A DNA stretch of 64,000 nucleotides from Paenibacillus gyeongsangnamensis (GTDB lineage: Bacteria > Bacillota > Bacilli > Paenibacillales > NBRC-103111). The translations under genes were made by a program, and so were the position numbers. The notes beneath the pieces are model-generated. The model was not told the DNA's origin. It searched no databases and worked only from the letters and a program-made list of their open reading frames with translations. Shown here one piece after another: positions 51,785 to 61,227 of this stretch. How positions within the stretch are numbered: position 1 is the stretch's first letter; each line of letters starts with the position of its first letter. The stretch is taken from assembly GCF_027533625.1 (NCBI RefSeq), contig NZ_JAQAGZ010000003.1, forward strand, positions 62,001 to 126,000. Direction: 5' to 3'.

Positions 51785-52585
51785 TTAGAGAGAACGATAG
51801 CGAGGGTGCTCTGAAAGAATGGATTGAACCAAATTTCTCACACCGGGGTGCGGCGATTGTAAAAATTGGGCTTTATCCTCACAAAATTCAACCACTTCTC
51901 CTTTTTCCATTACAGCTAAAGCATCGGAAATGGAGTAAGCGGCTTTAATATCATGCGTAATAAAAAGGTAAGAAAGACCATACGTCGATTTTAAATCGCT
52001 TAACAGAGCCAGAATGTGGGATTGGGTCACCATATCCAAGCTGCTTACTGCCTCGTCGAGTACAATCAGCTTAGGCTTTAAGGCAATCGCTCTCGCAATA
52101 TTGATTCTTTGCAGCTGGCCTCCGCTAAATTGATGAGGGTGCTTTGTCATGTCGTCAGCGTTTAGTCCGACTCTTTCGAGCAATTCTCCGACGGTTCGTT
52201 TTTGCTCCTTCGAGGATAGCGACTCGTAGTTTTGAAGCGGCTCCCCGATGATTTGTTCCGCCGTCATGCGCGGATTTACGGAAGAATAGCAATCTTGAAA
52301 TACTACTTGAAGATCGCGGCGAAGCCGTCTGCGGGCAGAGGCGTCCGTATCATAGAGATTCATTCCTTGAAAAAGAACCTGCCCCTTTTGCGGTTTTTCC
52401 AGCCCCAGAATCACTTTGCCCAGCGTGCTTTTCCCTGCTCCGCTCGTTCCAAGAAGTCCTAGACACTTGCCAGGTTCAATCGTAAGGGAAACGCCGGAAA
52501 GCACCGGCGCATGCCGCTTCGACTGCCAGAAAAGAGTAGAGGAGGCATAAGCATGAGTAACGTCCTTTACTTGCAACAAGCTCAC
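51785..52585 (-). CDS. Cnt/Nik-type ABC transporter ATPase (CntF-like)
   Basis: A 266-residue ATPase. Walker A GTSGAGKSTLGKVIL, signature FSGGQLQRINIARA, Walker B KLIVLDEAVSSLDM, and H-loop LFITHDI. It powers one half of the oligopeptide/nickel-type importer with CntBC. The GTG start overlaps the MFS stop. It is the last gene of the Fur-controlled operon. Confidence 0.9.
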   Translation of the reverse strand: MSLLQVKDVTHAYASSTLFWQSKRHAPVLSGVSLTIEPGKCLGLLGTSGAGKSTLGKVILGLEKPQKGQVLFQGMNLYDTDASARRRLRRDLQVVFQDCYSSVNPRMTAEQIIGEPLQNYESLSSKEQKRTVGELLERVGLNADDMTKHPHQFSGGQLQRINIARAIALKPKLIVLDEAVSSLDMVTQSHILALLSDLKSTYGLSYLFITHDIKAAYSISDALAVMEKGEVVEFCEDKAQFLQSPHPGVRNLVQSILSEHPRYRSL

Positions 52586-53787
52586 TTCCTCATCCCTCCC
52601 TTTTTAGACTGCAGCAGGATAAGCAGCAGGGCAGCCGCTCCAATGACAATACAGCCGGAAAACATGACCTCGTAAGAATACGCGTTCGCAATCAGACTTA
52701 GCCCCCAAGTGCCAGCGGATGTTCCGAAATCGGCAGCCGCAATGAAGAGACCGATCCCTCTTCCTCTGAACCTTTCCGGCACGATAAACGAAACATACGT
52801 CAGCAGCGTCGGATACAGCATCGACAAGGCAATCCCGTTGCAAACGGCTGCAAGCAGAATAATAGGCAGCGATTCGGCCATTCGAACCAGACCTACAGCT
52901 GTCGTCATAAGGGATATCAGGACAGCGACCATAAGAATCGGGAAGCGGCCGTTTGTCGGAATCCATTTTCGGCCGAAGAAGCGCAGCAGGATAAGAACCG
53001 CCGTTTCGGTCAAGAAATACAATCCGGCAAAAGGCAATCCGCGTTTCTCCAGATAGAGCGGAAGGAAGGCAGCGATCGTTCCGATCACGGCCGAAGCCAG
53101 AAGCATGATGACCGAAGGAAGCAGCAGCTTCCGGTCCTTCCATCCGTTATAGGGTTCACTGCTGTGTTGATTCGTCGTTTGCAAATGATCCTGCCTGTGA
53201 AGCTCCGGCAATCGGAGGTTCAGGCCAATGAGGAGCGTTGTCAAGCTTATCGGGATCAAGGTCATAAAGATGTACGGCATAGGCACTCTATCCGCAAAAT
53301 ATAGGGCGAGAAAGGGACCGTAGGTGTAGGGCAGCATGGACGAAAGCGAGAAAAGGGACAGACCTTGTCCGCGTGCTTTCTCAGGCAAGACTTGGATGAT
53401 CAGGAGATGCGATACCATAGAAAAGAAGGCAAGGATCACTCCCTGAACCATTCGGAGCAGAGCGAAAACCCAAAGCTCATGAATGAGATACATGGATATG
53501 ACAACCACATTCATCATCAGTGCTGCGGCAAATATTCGTTTCGTGCCGAACTTGTCGACAATTTTACCTGCTACGGGCCGCAAGAACATGGAGGTAAACA
53601 TATACGCGCCCATAATGAGACCGATCTGTGCCGGGTTTGCTCCAAGCGCGTGTGAATTCAGCGGCAGCAAAATCAGAAGGATGTGGCTGGTGGTATAAAA
53701 TAATAGTGATACGAGGTAAATCTGGATCGCTTTCGACCCAAACGGACGGTCCTGCGGAACCGTAACATGCGGCTGCGTGGCAGTCAT
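52582..53787 (-). CDS. MFS transporter (CntE-like)
   Basis: A 401-residue protein with 12 predicted helices. GAYMFTSMFLRPVAGKIVDKFG is the loop 2-3 MFS motif, and FRGRGIGLFIAAADFGTSAG is near helix 11. In staphylopine-like loci an MFS CntE exports the metallophore. Here it lies between two ATPase genes with 4-base overlaps on both sides, so it is certainly co-expressed with the importer. Confidence 0.85.
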   Translation of the reverse strand: MTATQPHVTVPQDRPFGSKAIQIYLVSLLFYTTSHILLILLPLNSHALGANPAQIGLIMGAYMFTSMFLRPVAGKIVDKFGTKRIFAAALMMNVVVISMYLIHELWVFALLRMVQGVILAFFSMVSHLLIIQVLPEKARGQGLSLFSLSSMLPYTYGPFLALYFADRVPMPYIFMTLIPISLTTLLIGLNLRLPELHRQDHLQTTNQHSSEPYNGWKDRKLLLPSVIMLLASAVIGTIAAFLPLYLEKRGLPFAGLYFLTETAVLILLRFFGRKWIPTNGRFPILMVAVLISLMTTAVGLVRMAESLPIILLAAVCNGIALSMLYPTLLTYVSFIVPERFRGRGIGLFIAAADFGTSAGTWGLSLIANAYSYEVMFSGCIVIGAAALLLILLQSKKGGMRK

Positions 53788-54626
53788 GACAGTACAAGCT
53801 CCTTGGTATGTTGGTTGATCGGCAACGAGAGTCTGGCATCGAGCAGCAATTTCGTATACGCATGCTGCGGATGATCGAACAGTTCGAATACGTCGGCTTT
53901 TTCCACGATCCGTCCATGCTGCATAACGGCTACATCGTCAGCCATTTCCGATATGACCCCCAAATCATGGGAAATCAATAGAATCGCCGTGCCATATTCC
54001 GAGCGGATGCGGTACAGCTGGCGCAGCACCTGCATTTGATTGGCTGCATCCAGCGCCGTGGTCGGCTCATCGGCTATAAGCACGGACGGCCGTAAGCACA
54101 TCGAAACGGCAATCATTACACGCTGCAGCATTCCCCCGCTCAGCTGAAACGGATAACGCCTCATAAGTGCGGCAGGATCAGGCAAATTCACATCGTGCAA
54201 AGAGGAGACGGCCAGCTCGAACGCTTGTTTTTTACTAAGATGGGTATGGGTACGGATCGTTTCTACGAATTGATCGCCAATCGTAAAGACGGGAGAGTAG
54301 GCGTTGATCGGATTTTGCATAATCAAAGCGATCTCTTTTCCGCGAATACGCCGCATCTCTTCGGCTTTAAGCCCGTTCAGCTCACGGCCGTTAAATTGAA
54401 TACTGCCTTCCACATGAGTTGTTTTCCGGTCCAGCAGCTGCAAAATAGACAGACTGGTAACCGATTTGCCGCTGCCGCTTTCTCCGATAAGACCGAGCAC
54501 GCGACCAGGCTTCAGCTCGAATTCAACGTTGTGGACAAGGGGAAGCGTTCCCTGAGCCGTTGTTACCTTTATGTGCAGGCCGCTTACTTTCAAAACAGGG
54601 TTCGGTTTTTCACTCAATGATCTCAT
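53784..54626 (-). CDS. Cnt/Nik-type ABC transporter ATPase (CntD-like)
   Basis: A 280-residue ATPase. Walker A GESGSGKSVTSLSILQLL, signature LSGGMLQRVMIAVS, Walker B SVLIADEPTTALD, and H-loop LLISHDLGVISEMAD. It forms a heterodimer with the CntF-like ATPase. It overlaps its neighbours by four bases. The start at 54626 lies close to AAAAGGA. Confidence 0.9.
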   Translation of the reverse strand: MRSLSEKPNPVLKVSGLHIKVTTAQGTLPLVHNVEFELKPGRVLGLIGESGSGKSVTSLSILQLLDRKTTHVEGSIQFNGRELNGLKAEEMRRIRGKEIALIMQNPINAYSPVFTIGDQFVETIRTHTHLSKKQAFELAVSSLHDVNLPDPAALMRRYPFQLSGGMLQRVMIAVSMCLRPSVLIADEPTTALDAANQMQVLRQLYRIRSEYGTAILLISHDLGVISEMADDVAVMQHGRIVEKADVFELFDHPQHAYTKLLLDARLSLPINQHTKELVLS

Positions 54627-55465
54627 TCCTTTTCAAAACGTCGTTTAACGCCAAACCGGTCCGATAGAGCTTCGCCCAGCAAATTGAACGAAACGACGAC
54701 GAGAAGAATCATGATGCCCGGGTACAGCATTAATTCCGGATTGCTGCGTATGAACGATTTTCCTTCGTGAATCATCGCCCCCCACTCCGGCGCAGGCGGC
54801 TGAATGCCGAGCCCCAGGAAGGAGAGAGCGGAGATATCCATGATCGCCCAGCCCATTTCCAATGTTCCCATAACGACAATGGGGGGAAGCACGTTCGGAA
54901 TGATGTGCTGCGTAATAATCTTCCATTGGGAGGAGCCGCTGATTCTGGCTGCGGTGATGAAATTCCGTTCCTTCAAGCTGAGAACCATGCCTCGGAACAT
55001 CCGGGCGTAGTACACCCACTGCACCAGCATCATCGCCAAAACAACCTGCGCCAGTCCAGTCCCAAAAATTCCGACCAGCCCGAGAATGAGCACTAGATTC
55101 GGAAACGACATCACCCCTTCGCAGAACCGCATCAGCACAAAATCGACCAGTCCGCCTTTATAGCCGGCAATCGCTCCGACGAACAACCCGATTCCTAAAG
55201 AAGAGATGAAGATCAAGGACGCAAAGCCTAACGAAACCCGGGCGCCATACAATAGACGAGACAGAATGCAGCGGCCCAAATGGTCCGTACCTAAGGGATA
55301 GTCGATCGAAGGCGGTTTCAGCTTGAGCGCCAAATTCACTTGTATCGGATCGTGCGGAGAGATCCATGGGGCCAGAATGGTAAGGATAAAGAGAACAAGC
55401 AATAGACCCAAGCATACTTGAGCAGTCTTCTGACTCCTAAGGCCTGTTCGTATACTCGCGATCAT
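54623..55465 (-). CDS. Cnt/Nik-type ABC permease (CntC-like)
   Basis: About 280 residues, OppC/NikC type. The N-terminal helix (LGLLLVLFILTILAPWISPHD) and the six-helix core with the EAA-type loop NFITAARISGSSQWKIITQH. DYPLGTDHLGRCILSRLLYG is a family hallmark. The start at 55465 is chosen because it gives an ATGA overlap with the permease B stop and AAAGGAAG upstream. Confidence 0.9.
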   Translation of the reverse strand: MIASIRTGLRSQKTAQVCLGLLLVLFILTILAPWISPHDPIQVNLALKLKPPSIDYPLGTDHLGRCILSRLLYGARVSLGFASLIFISSLGIGLFVGAIAGYKGGLVDFVLMRFCEGVMSFPNLVLILGLVGIFGTGLAQVVLAMMLVQWVYYARMFRGMVLSLKERNFITAARISGSSQWKIITQHIIPNVLPPIVVMGTLEMGWAIMDISALSFLGLGIQPPAPEWGAMIHEGKSFIRSNPELMLYPGIMILLVVVSFNLLGEALSDRFGVKRRFEKE

Positions 55466-56406
55466 AGGCTGGTTCTTCCTTTCCGGGAAATTCGCGGGTC
55501 CATCGCCATTTGTAGAAGATCCACGATCAGGTTGCACACGATAAATATACAAGCGGCGAGCAGCACGTAGCATTGAATGACCGGTATATCTCTGTTTAGA
55601 ATCGCGTCAACAAAATAACGGCCGAATCCGGGCCAAGAAAAGACGACCTCTACAATAATCGTACCGGAAAGCAATTTGCCTATGTTCATACCTAGACCCG
55701 TAATCATCGGAGAAATTGCGATTTTCAGCACATGCTTGCCCATGATGACCTTCTCTTTAATGCCTCTGGTTCTGGCATATAACACGTATGACTCCTGCAT
55801 TTGCTCCAGCATACTGGTACGCAGCAGGCGGGTATAGATAGCAATCAGCCCCAAAGCCAGCGTGAACGAAGGCAGAACCAGATGCGCCCATGTCCCTTTT
55901 CCTTGCACAGGAAACAAATCCAGCTTGACGGACAAGAAATAAACCAATAAGTACCCAAGCCAAAACTGCGGGATGGAAGCGCCAAAAAAAGCAAGCAGCC
56001 GGCTGAAATGGTCGATCACGCTGTTTTTATAAATTGCCGATAAAAATCCGATGGGCACGCTGATCAGCACGGCCAGACAAATGCTGCTGAAGGCAAGCTG
56101 GAGCGTTGCGGGCATCCGATGCGCGACCTCCTGCCAAACCGGCTCCTTTGTAACATAAGATGTGCCGAAATCAAGCCGGCACATCTTAATAAGAGATTGA
56201 ATATATTGGACAAGCAGCGGCTGATCCAGGCCGAATTCATGTCTTACCTGGGCCAGAAGCTCTTCCGTCGGGTGAATATGGGCTACAGTCAGATATACTT
56301 CAGCCGGATCGACAGGCGACAGATGGATCAGCACGAAAGAAAGAAGGGTGGCAAAGAGAAAAATGGGAATGACGGCAAGGAGCCTTTTCCCGATATAGCT
56401 TCGCAA
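55462..56406 (-). CDS. Cnt/Nik-type ABC permease (CntB-like)
   Basis: A 314-residue OppB/NikB type membrane subunit with six or seven helices. MRSYIGKRLLAVIPIFLFAT starts it, the EAA-type loop is QESYVLYARTRGIKEKVIMG, and IVEVVFSWPGFGRYFVDAIL is a hallmark. The TTG start follows GGGAGG; the nearby ATG is out of frame. It is 19 bases after the binding protein gene. Confidence 0.9.
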   Translation of the reverse strand: MRSYIGKRLLAVIPIFLFATLLSFVLIHLSPVDPAEVYLTVAHIHPTEELLAQVRHEFGLDQPLLVQYIQSLIKMCRLDFGTSYVTKEPVWQEVAHRMPATLQLAFSSICLAVLISVPIGFLSAIYKNSVIDHFSRLLAFFGASIPQFWLGYLLVYFLSVKLDLFPVQGKGTWAHLVLPSFTLALGLIAIYTRLLRTSMLEQMQESYVLYARTRGIKEKVIMGKHVLKIAISPMITGLGMNIGKLLSGTIIVEVVFSWPGFGRYFVDAILNRDIPVIQCYVLLAACIFIVCNLIVDLLQMAMDPRISRKGRTSL

Positions 56407-56425
56407 ATCATAACCTCCCTGCCGT

Positions 56426-58051
56426 TTACTTTTTCACGATGTCGAGCCCGAAGAACGGATTGTCATCCCGATTGGCCGGGAATACGAAGCCCTTCACGCC
56501 TTTTTGACAAACTGCCGTTTTCTTAATATAAGAGATCGGTAAAAAGGATGCCTGCTCCTGCAGCGTCTTCAAAATAGAATTGTACAGCTGTTGGCGCTTG
56601 CTCTCATCGGTTGAGACAAAAGCTTGCTTTATTTGCTGATCCAGGTCTTTTTTCATTGGCAGGCTCGAGAGCGATTCCGAGATGCCGAAGCCCTTCTCGG
56701 CTGCAATATTAATGAAAGAATGCGGATCGTACGGCGATCCGTAGCTGCTCCAGAAGTACAAATCAAAATCCGCTGACTTCAAGCGTTTCACTTGTTCGGT
56801 GATCTCCAGACTTTTAATGTTCAGCTTGACGCCGATGGCTCCCCATTCGGCTTGCAGCGTCTCCGCCATCGGCTTTTGAACTTGATCCGACTTTTCATAC
56901 AGCAATTCCAGCTCAAGCGGTTTTCCGTCTTTCTCGCGAACGGTTTTCCCGGCAGGCAGCTTCCAGCCCGCTTCTTCCAAATAAGCTTTCGCTTTGTCCA
57001 CATTGTATTCGAGCGGCTTAACGTCCATATTGGTGTACGGAAGGTTTTTAGGTAAAATGTTGTCTGCTTTCTCCTCCAAGCCGGCCGTAATCCCATCCAC
57101 CATCGCCTGCTTGTTAAAGCCGTGTTGAAGGGCTAGACGCACTCGCAAATCGGAAAGAATATCCTTGGTGGTATTCATAACGATCTCTCTTGTTGCGATA
57201 GGCTCAGAAAGGCTCGTTTCATATTTGCCGGAGGCTTTTAACTGCTTGAAGGCATCCAAACTGATAACGCCTTCTCCATAGATCAGGTCGAGCTCCTTTT
57301 TCTCAAAGGCAAGCACACGTGTTTCTCCGTCAGGAATAACTTTGATGACGATTTTACCAGCTTTCGGTTTATCGCCCCAATAATTCGGATTACGGGTAAA
57401 TTCCGCATATTCGTCTTTCTTATAATCCGACAGCATCCACGGTCCGGTGCCGACCGCCTTCTTCACGCCCTTGGAGGTATCCCCGTCATCCGGAAATCCG
57501 GCTTCGCCAAGAAAGCGCACCGGACGGACGACGGACAGCTCCTGTATGGTCGGATAGTAGGGCGCCTTCAGCGTCAATTTAAATGTATTCTCGTCCACAG
57601 CTTCCGTCTTGTCGAGCACATTAATAAAGCCGAGCCAGCTATGATTTTTAAAGTTTTTCATCACCGCATCGAAGTTCTTCTTTACGATAGCGGCGTTAAA
57701 GGGCGTTCCATCTGAAAACTTAACATTTTTACGGAGCTTGAAGGTGTACTCTTTCCCGTCTTTCGATATATCCCACGATTCCGCCAGATGAGGCTCAAGT
57801 TTGCCTCCCTCTTTATAGCTGACCAGCGGTTCGTAAATCATCGATTGCGCAATTAATTGCGAAGGATTGTAAACATGGGGGTTCATCGTACCGATATCTC
57901 TTGGCCATGATACCGTGATCGTTTTTTCAGCTTGCGCCGCTCCGGCTTCGGAGTTCTGTACAGAATTCGATTTGGAGCAGCCTAAAAGTGCAGTGGTTAG
58001 TATAAGCAGCATAAGGAGCACAGATTTACTTTTTGAAGCAAACATAACCAT
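56426..58051 (-). CDS. metallophore/nickel-type ABC substrate-binding lipoprotein (CntA/NikA-like)
   Basis: A 541-residue SBP_bac_5 lipoprotein. The lipobox ALLGC is at residues ~21-25. ISKDGKEYTFKLRKNVKFSDG and the metal/opine pocket blocks VVRPVRFLGEAG and SSYGSPYDPHSFINIA match the NikA/CntA branch. It would capture nickel, cobalt, zinc or iron bound to a nicotianamine-like opine metallophore. The first gene after a perfect Fur box, it leads the A-B-C-D-E-F order. Confidence 0.9.
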   Translation of the reverse strand: MVMFASKSKSVLLMLLILTTALLGCSKSNSVQNSEAGAAQAEKTITVSWPRDIGTMNPHVYNPSQLIAQSMIYEPLVSYKEGGKLEPHLAESWDISKDGKEYTFKLRKNVKFSDGTPFNAAIVKKNFDAVMKNFKNHSWLGFINVLDKTEAVDENTFKLTLKAPYYPTIQELSVVRPVRFLGEAGFPDDGDTSKGVKKAVGTGPWMLSDYKKDEYAEFTRNPNYWGDKPKAGKIVIKVIPDGETRVLAFEKKELDLIYGEGVISLDAFKQLKASGKYETSLSEPIATREIVMNTTKDILSDLRVRLALQHGFNKQAMVDGITAGLEEKADNILPKNLPYTNMDVKPLEYNVDKAKAYLEEAGWKLPAGKTVREKDGKPLELELLYEKSDQVQKPMAETLQAEWGAIGVKLNIKSLEITEQVKRLKSADFDLYFWSSYGSPYDPHSFINIAAEKGFGISESLSSLPMKKDLDQQIKQAFVSTDESKRQQLYNSILKTLQEQASFLPISYIKKTAVCQKGVKGFVFPANRDDNPFFGLDIVKK

Positions 58052-58076
58052 ATTTTCCCCTCTCGACCTCTATGTA

Positions 58077-58091
58077 TGATAATGATTATCA
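58077..58091 (-). promoter_or_regulatory. perfect Fur box of the Cnt-like operon
   Basis: TGATAATGATTATCA equals the 7-1-7 consensus TGATAATNATTATCA at every position. It lies about 25 bases upstream of the substrate-binding protein start. Confidence 0.95.
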
Positions 58092-58101
58092 CTCTCGTTT
58101 G

Positions 58102-58131
58102 ATTATTGCATGAGCATTTCCTCCTTGTCAA
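58102..58131 (-). promoter_or_regulatory. sigma-A promoter of the Cnt-like operon
   Basis: On the minus strand TTGACA (58126-58131), an 18-base spacer and AATAAT (58102-58107). The Fur box begins right after the predicted transcription start. Confidence 0.75.
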
Positions 58132-58230
58132 TCCTGGCATGGAACTTGATGGATCTCCTCAACGCGACCTTTACATTTTATTTAGATTCAGTTAACACCC
58201 GAATAACACAGAAACGTTAAATTAGAGATG

Positions 58231-58244
58231 TGGGAACGGTCCCA
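58231..58244. promoter_or_regulatory. LacI-type operator, probable autoregulation site
   Basis: TGGGAACGGTCCCA is a near-perfect palindrome with the central CG of LacI/GalR operators, 27 bases upstream of the LacI start. Confidence 0.7.
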
Positions 58245-58271
58245 CACTCTGGAAATGGGGTTAAAGAAAGC

Positions 58272-59288
58272 ATGGTTCATACGATTAAAGAAATTGCGCT
58301 CCGTGCCGGCGTATCCAAGTCGACGGTATCCCGGGTGATATCGGGCAAAGGGTATACGAGCCCGGAAGTGCGGGAGAAAGTGCTTCAAATTATCGAGGAG
58401 CTGCAATATAAGCCGAATGCCGTCGCCAGAGCCATGGTATCGAACAGGACGTACAATGTCGGCGTGCTGATCTACCGGAGGGAGCATCCGATCGCTTCCC
58501 ATCCTTTTTACGGTAAAATTCTCGATTCGATCTTGACGGCCGCGAGCAGCATGAATTATTCGGTCTTCGTTACGACGGACCATGAGATGTCGCTGCGTTC
58601 CGCCGATTTCATGTTCGAGAAAAGGGTCGACGGTCTTATCCTGATCAGCCGTCTCCAGCAAAACGTAATCGATTATATCAATAACTTCCAGGTTCCGTAC
58701 CTGATGGTTAACGGCTCGACCGATGTGGACGACGTGATTCATATCGTCAATCGCGACGATGAAGGGGGACGGAAGGCGGCCGAATATTTAACAGGGCTGG
58801 GACACCGGCGCATCTTCGTGCTCGCCGGTCCGCAGACGCACCGCAGCCATTCCTTAAGGTTGAAAGGGTTTCGGCAAGGCTTAACACTGCTGGATATAGC
58901 GCTTAACCCTTCCTCCATTGCTTATCCGTCCACGTCGACCTTCGATGAAGGCTTCAGGACGATGGAGCGGGAGTGGGAGCATTTCCGGCAAGGGGGCTAC
59001 ACGGCGATCTTCGCCACCAACGACATGATCGCGCTGGGGGCCATGAAATGCTTGCTGGACCGGGGCGTCCGCATCCCGGAACAAGCCGCCGTGATGGGCT
59101 TTGACGGCGTCGATTACGGGGCCATGTTCTCGCCGGCGTTAACGACGATCGGGGTAAACATGGAGGAGATGGGCCGTCAAGCGTTCATACTGCTGGACAA
59201 GCTTATCCAGCAGGAACCGGTGACGGAAAGAAACGTCGAGTATGAGCCGCAATTGATCGTCAGGCAATCCACTGAAATTCATTCCTAG
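58272..59288 (+). CDS. LacI-family regulator of the adjoining ABC importer
   Basis: About 338 residues. Helix-turn-helix HTIKEIALRAGVSKSTVSRV, hinge PNAVARAMVSNRT, and a sugar-binding-type effector domain (VDGLILISRL, GLGHRRIFVLAG, AAVMGFDGVDYGAMFSPALT). ATG at 58272 is the normal LacI start, immediately before the helix-turn-helix. It is the first gene of the run that encodes an ABC importer and a PHP hydrolase, with an operator-like palindrome in front, so it probably represses all of them. Confidence 0.9.
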   Translation: MVHTIKEIALRAGVSKSTVSRVISGKGYTSPEVREKVLQIIEELQYKPNAVARAMVSNRTYNVGVLIYRREHPIASHPFYGKILDSILTAASSMNYSVFVTTDHEMSLRSADFMFEKRVDGLILISRLQQNVIDYINNFQVPYLMVNGSTDVDDVIHIVNRDDEGGRKAAEYLTGLGHRRIFVLAGPQTHRSHSLRLKGFRQGLTLLDIALNPSSIAYPSTSTFDEGFRTMEREWEHFRQGGYTAIFATNDMIALGAMKCLLDRGVRIPEQAAVMGFDGVDYGAMFSPALTTIGVNMEEMGRQAFILLDKLIQQEPVTERNVEYEPQLIVRQSTEIHS

Positions 59289-59308
59289 AAAGGGAGCGTA
59301 AAGATCAC

Positions 59309-60133
59309 ATGCGTTGGTATTTGAAGGCGTTAGGTCCTCGGAAAGTGATCGAATTTATTCTGCTTGTCGTGTTTGTCGTCTTCTTCCTGGGACCGCTGCT
59401 GAACTTGGCGATACTGGCTTTCACAGGCAAATGGAGTTATCCGGATATCATCCCCCATGAATGGTCGTTAAAATGGTGGAAGTTTGTTTTCCAGCAGCAG
59501 GACATTGCTAAATCGATCGGCTTATCCTTTATTATCGCCTCGATCGTCACCGCACTTTCTATCGTGCTGTGTATCCCGGCGGCTTATGCCTTTGCCCGGA
59601 TCCGATTTCCGCTGAGCCGATTCTTCCTGTTCTCGTTTCTGCTGACGCACGCTTTTCCGAAGATGGGGCTTTATGTCTCGATCGCGGTGCTGTTTTACAA
59701 GCTTGGGCTAATGAATACGCTGCTTGGCGTTGTGCTGATTCATATCATCAATGTCCTTATGTTCATGACTTGGATTCCGACAGCCGCCTTCCGCAACGTG
59801 CATACGGCTCAAGAAGAATCGGCGAGGGATGTAGGCGCAAGTCCCTTCCGCGTGTTCCGCAGCATTACGCTGCCGATGGCGATGCCGGGGATTCTGGTCG
59901 CTTCGATCTTTACTTTCCTGAATTCGCTCGACGAAGCACAGGGCACCTTCCTGGTCGGCATTCCCAACTATAAAACGATGCCGGTCGTCATGTACTCGAT
60001 CATCAGCGATTATCCCGCTTACGCGGGCGCCGTCTTCTCGATCATCTTAACGGCGCCTACCGTCATTCTGCTGCTGGCTGCGCAGCGTTTTGTCAGTGCG
60101 GATATCATGTCCAGCGGATTCCAGCTGAAATAA
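59309..60133 (+). CDS. ABC transporter permease (MalG/PotC type)
   Basis: A 274-residue protein with six predicted helices. The binding-protein-dependent permease loop ESARDVGASPFRVFRSITLP holds the EAA motif. It pairs with the permease at 62.4 kb, although the ATPase and binding-protein genes lie between them. AAAGGGAG precedes the ATG. Confidence 0.9.
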   Translation: MRWYLKALGPRKVIEFILLVVFVVFFLGPLLNLAILAFTGKWSYPDIIPHEWSLKWWKFVFQQQDIAKSIGLSFIIASIVTALSIVLCIPAAYAFARIRFPLSRFFLFSFLLTHAFPKMGLYVSIAVLFYKLGLMNTLLGVVLIHIINVLMFMTWIPTAAFRNVHTAQEESARDVGASPFRVFRSITLPMAMPGILVASIFTFLNSLDEAQGTFLVGIPNYKTMPVVMYSIISDYPAYAGAVFSIILTAPTVILLLAAQRFVSADIMSSGFQLK

Positions 60134-60170
60134 CTCACAGCTTCAGCAAGCCATTCAATAAGGAGGCCTT

Positions 60171-61202
60171 ATGAACACTCAATTGTCGATTCAGAACTTG
60201 ACGAAACGCTATAAGACGGGTGACGGCGTGACGGACATCTCGCTGGAGGTCCGCAAAGGCGAGCTGGTCACCCTGCTCGGACCGTCCGGCTGCGGCAAAA
60301 CGACGGTGCTTCGCAGCATCGGCGGCTTCCTGGAGCCGGATTCGGGAGATATTCTTATCGAGGGCCGAAGCGTTCTGAAGGCCCCTCCGGAAAAGCGTCC
60401 GACCTCGATGGTCTTCCAAGGCTATAACCTGTGGCCGCATATGTCGGTTTATGAAAATTTGGCCTTCGGCTTAAAAATCCGCAAAAAGAAAAAAGCCGAA
60501 ATCGATCAAGCCGTTGCGGAGGTGCTCCAGCTCGTCCGTTTATCGGGAGCGGAGCGGAAATTTCCGAGCGAGCTGTCCGGCGGGCAGCAGCAGCGGATCG
60601 CGGTGGCCCGGTCGCTGTTATTGAAGCCGGCCGTTATGCTGCTGGACGAGCCGTTCTCGGCGCTGGACGCCAAACTGCGTCACGAAATGAGGGAAGAGCT
60701 GCGGGAGATTCAGGCGAATACCGGTTTGACCATGGTCTTCGTTACACACGACCAGGAAGAGGCGCTGTCGATATCCGACCGGATCGTCGTTATGAATCAG
60801 GGCCATATCGAGCAGGTCGCTTCCCCGCAAGAAATATACGATGAGCCGAAGACGCACTTCGCCGCGCAATTTATCGGTAAAATGAACTTTTTGAAGGGGG
60901 TGGTGGCGGAAGGTCGGGTGACGATAGATCAGCTCGCATTCCCTAATCCGAAGAAGCTTTCGGGGAGCGTGAGTCTGGCCATCCGACCGGAGGATGTCGT
61001 TCTGCAGGAGGAAGAAGGGGGCGGGCTCCAAGGCACGATCAAGCACGTCATGGTACTCGGGCATTATGCGGAAGTGTCCGTCGATGTCCCGGAGCACGGT
61101 ACGATTCGATCGTTTCAACCGCGCGATCAGGTCAAGGACCTATGGCCCGGTCAACAGGTGAAAGTGAGCTTTGCAAAAACATTGGCATATCCGGCAGTCT
61201 AA
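60171..61202 (+). CDS. ABC transporter ATPase (MalK/PotA type with TOBE domain)
   Basis: A 343-residue ATPase. Walker A GPSGCGKTTVLRSIGG, signature LSGGQQQRIAVARS, Walker B VMLLDEPFSALD, H-loop VFVTHDQEEAL. The C-terminal ~80 residues are a TOBE-like domain (LAIRPEDVVLQEEEGG). It energises the two permeases. AGGAGG precedes the ATG. Confidence 0.92.
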   Translation: MNTQLSIQNLTKRYKTGDGVTDISLEVRKGELVTLLGPSGCGKTTVLRSIGGFLEPDSGDILIEGRSVLKAPPEKRPTSMVFQGYNLWPHMSVYENLAFGLKIRKKKKAEIDQAVAEVLQLVRLSGAERKFPSELSGGQQQRIAVARSLLLKPAVMLLDEPFSALDAKLRHEMREELREIQANTGLTMVFVTHDQEEALSISDRIVVMNQGHIEQVASPQEIYDEPKTHFAAQFIGKMNFLKGVVAEGRVTIDQLAFPNPKKLSGSVSLAIRPEDVVLQEEEGGGLQGTIKHVMVLGHYAEVSVDVPEHGTIRSFQPRDQVKDLWPGQQVKVSFAKTLAYPAV

Positions 61203-61227
61203 ACCCATTCTTAGGAGGAATTTATTC

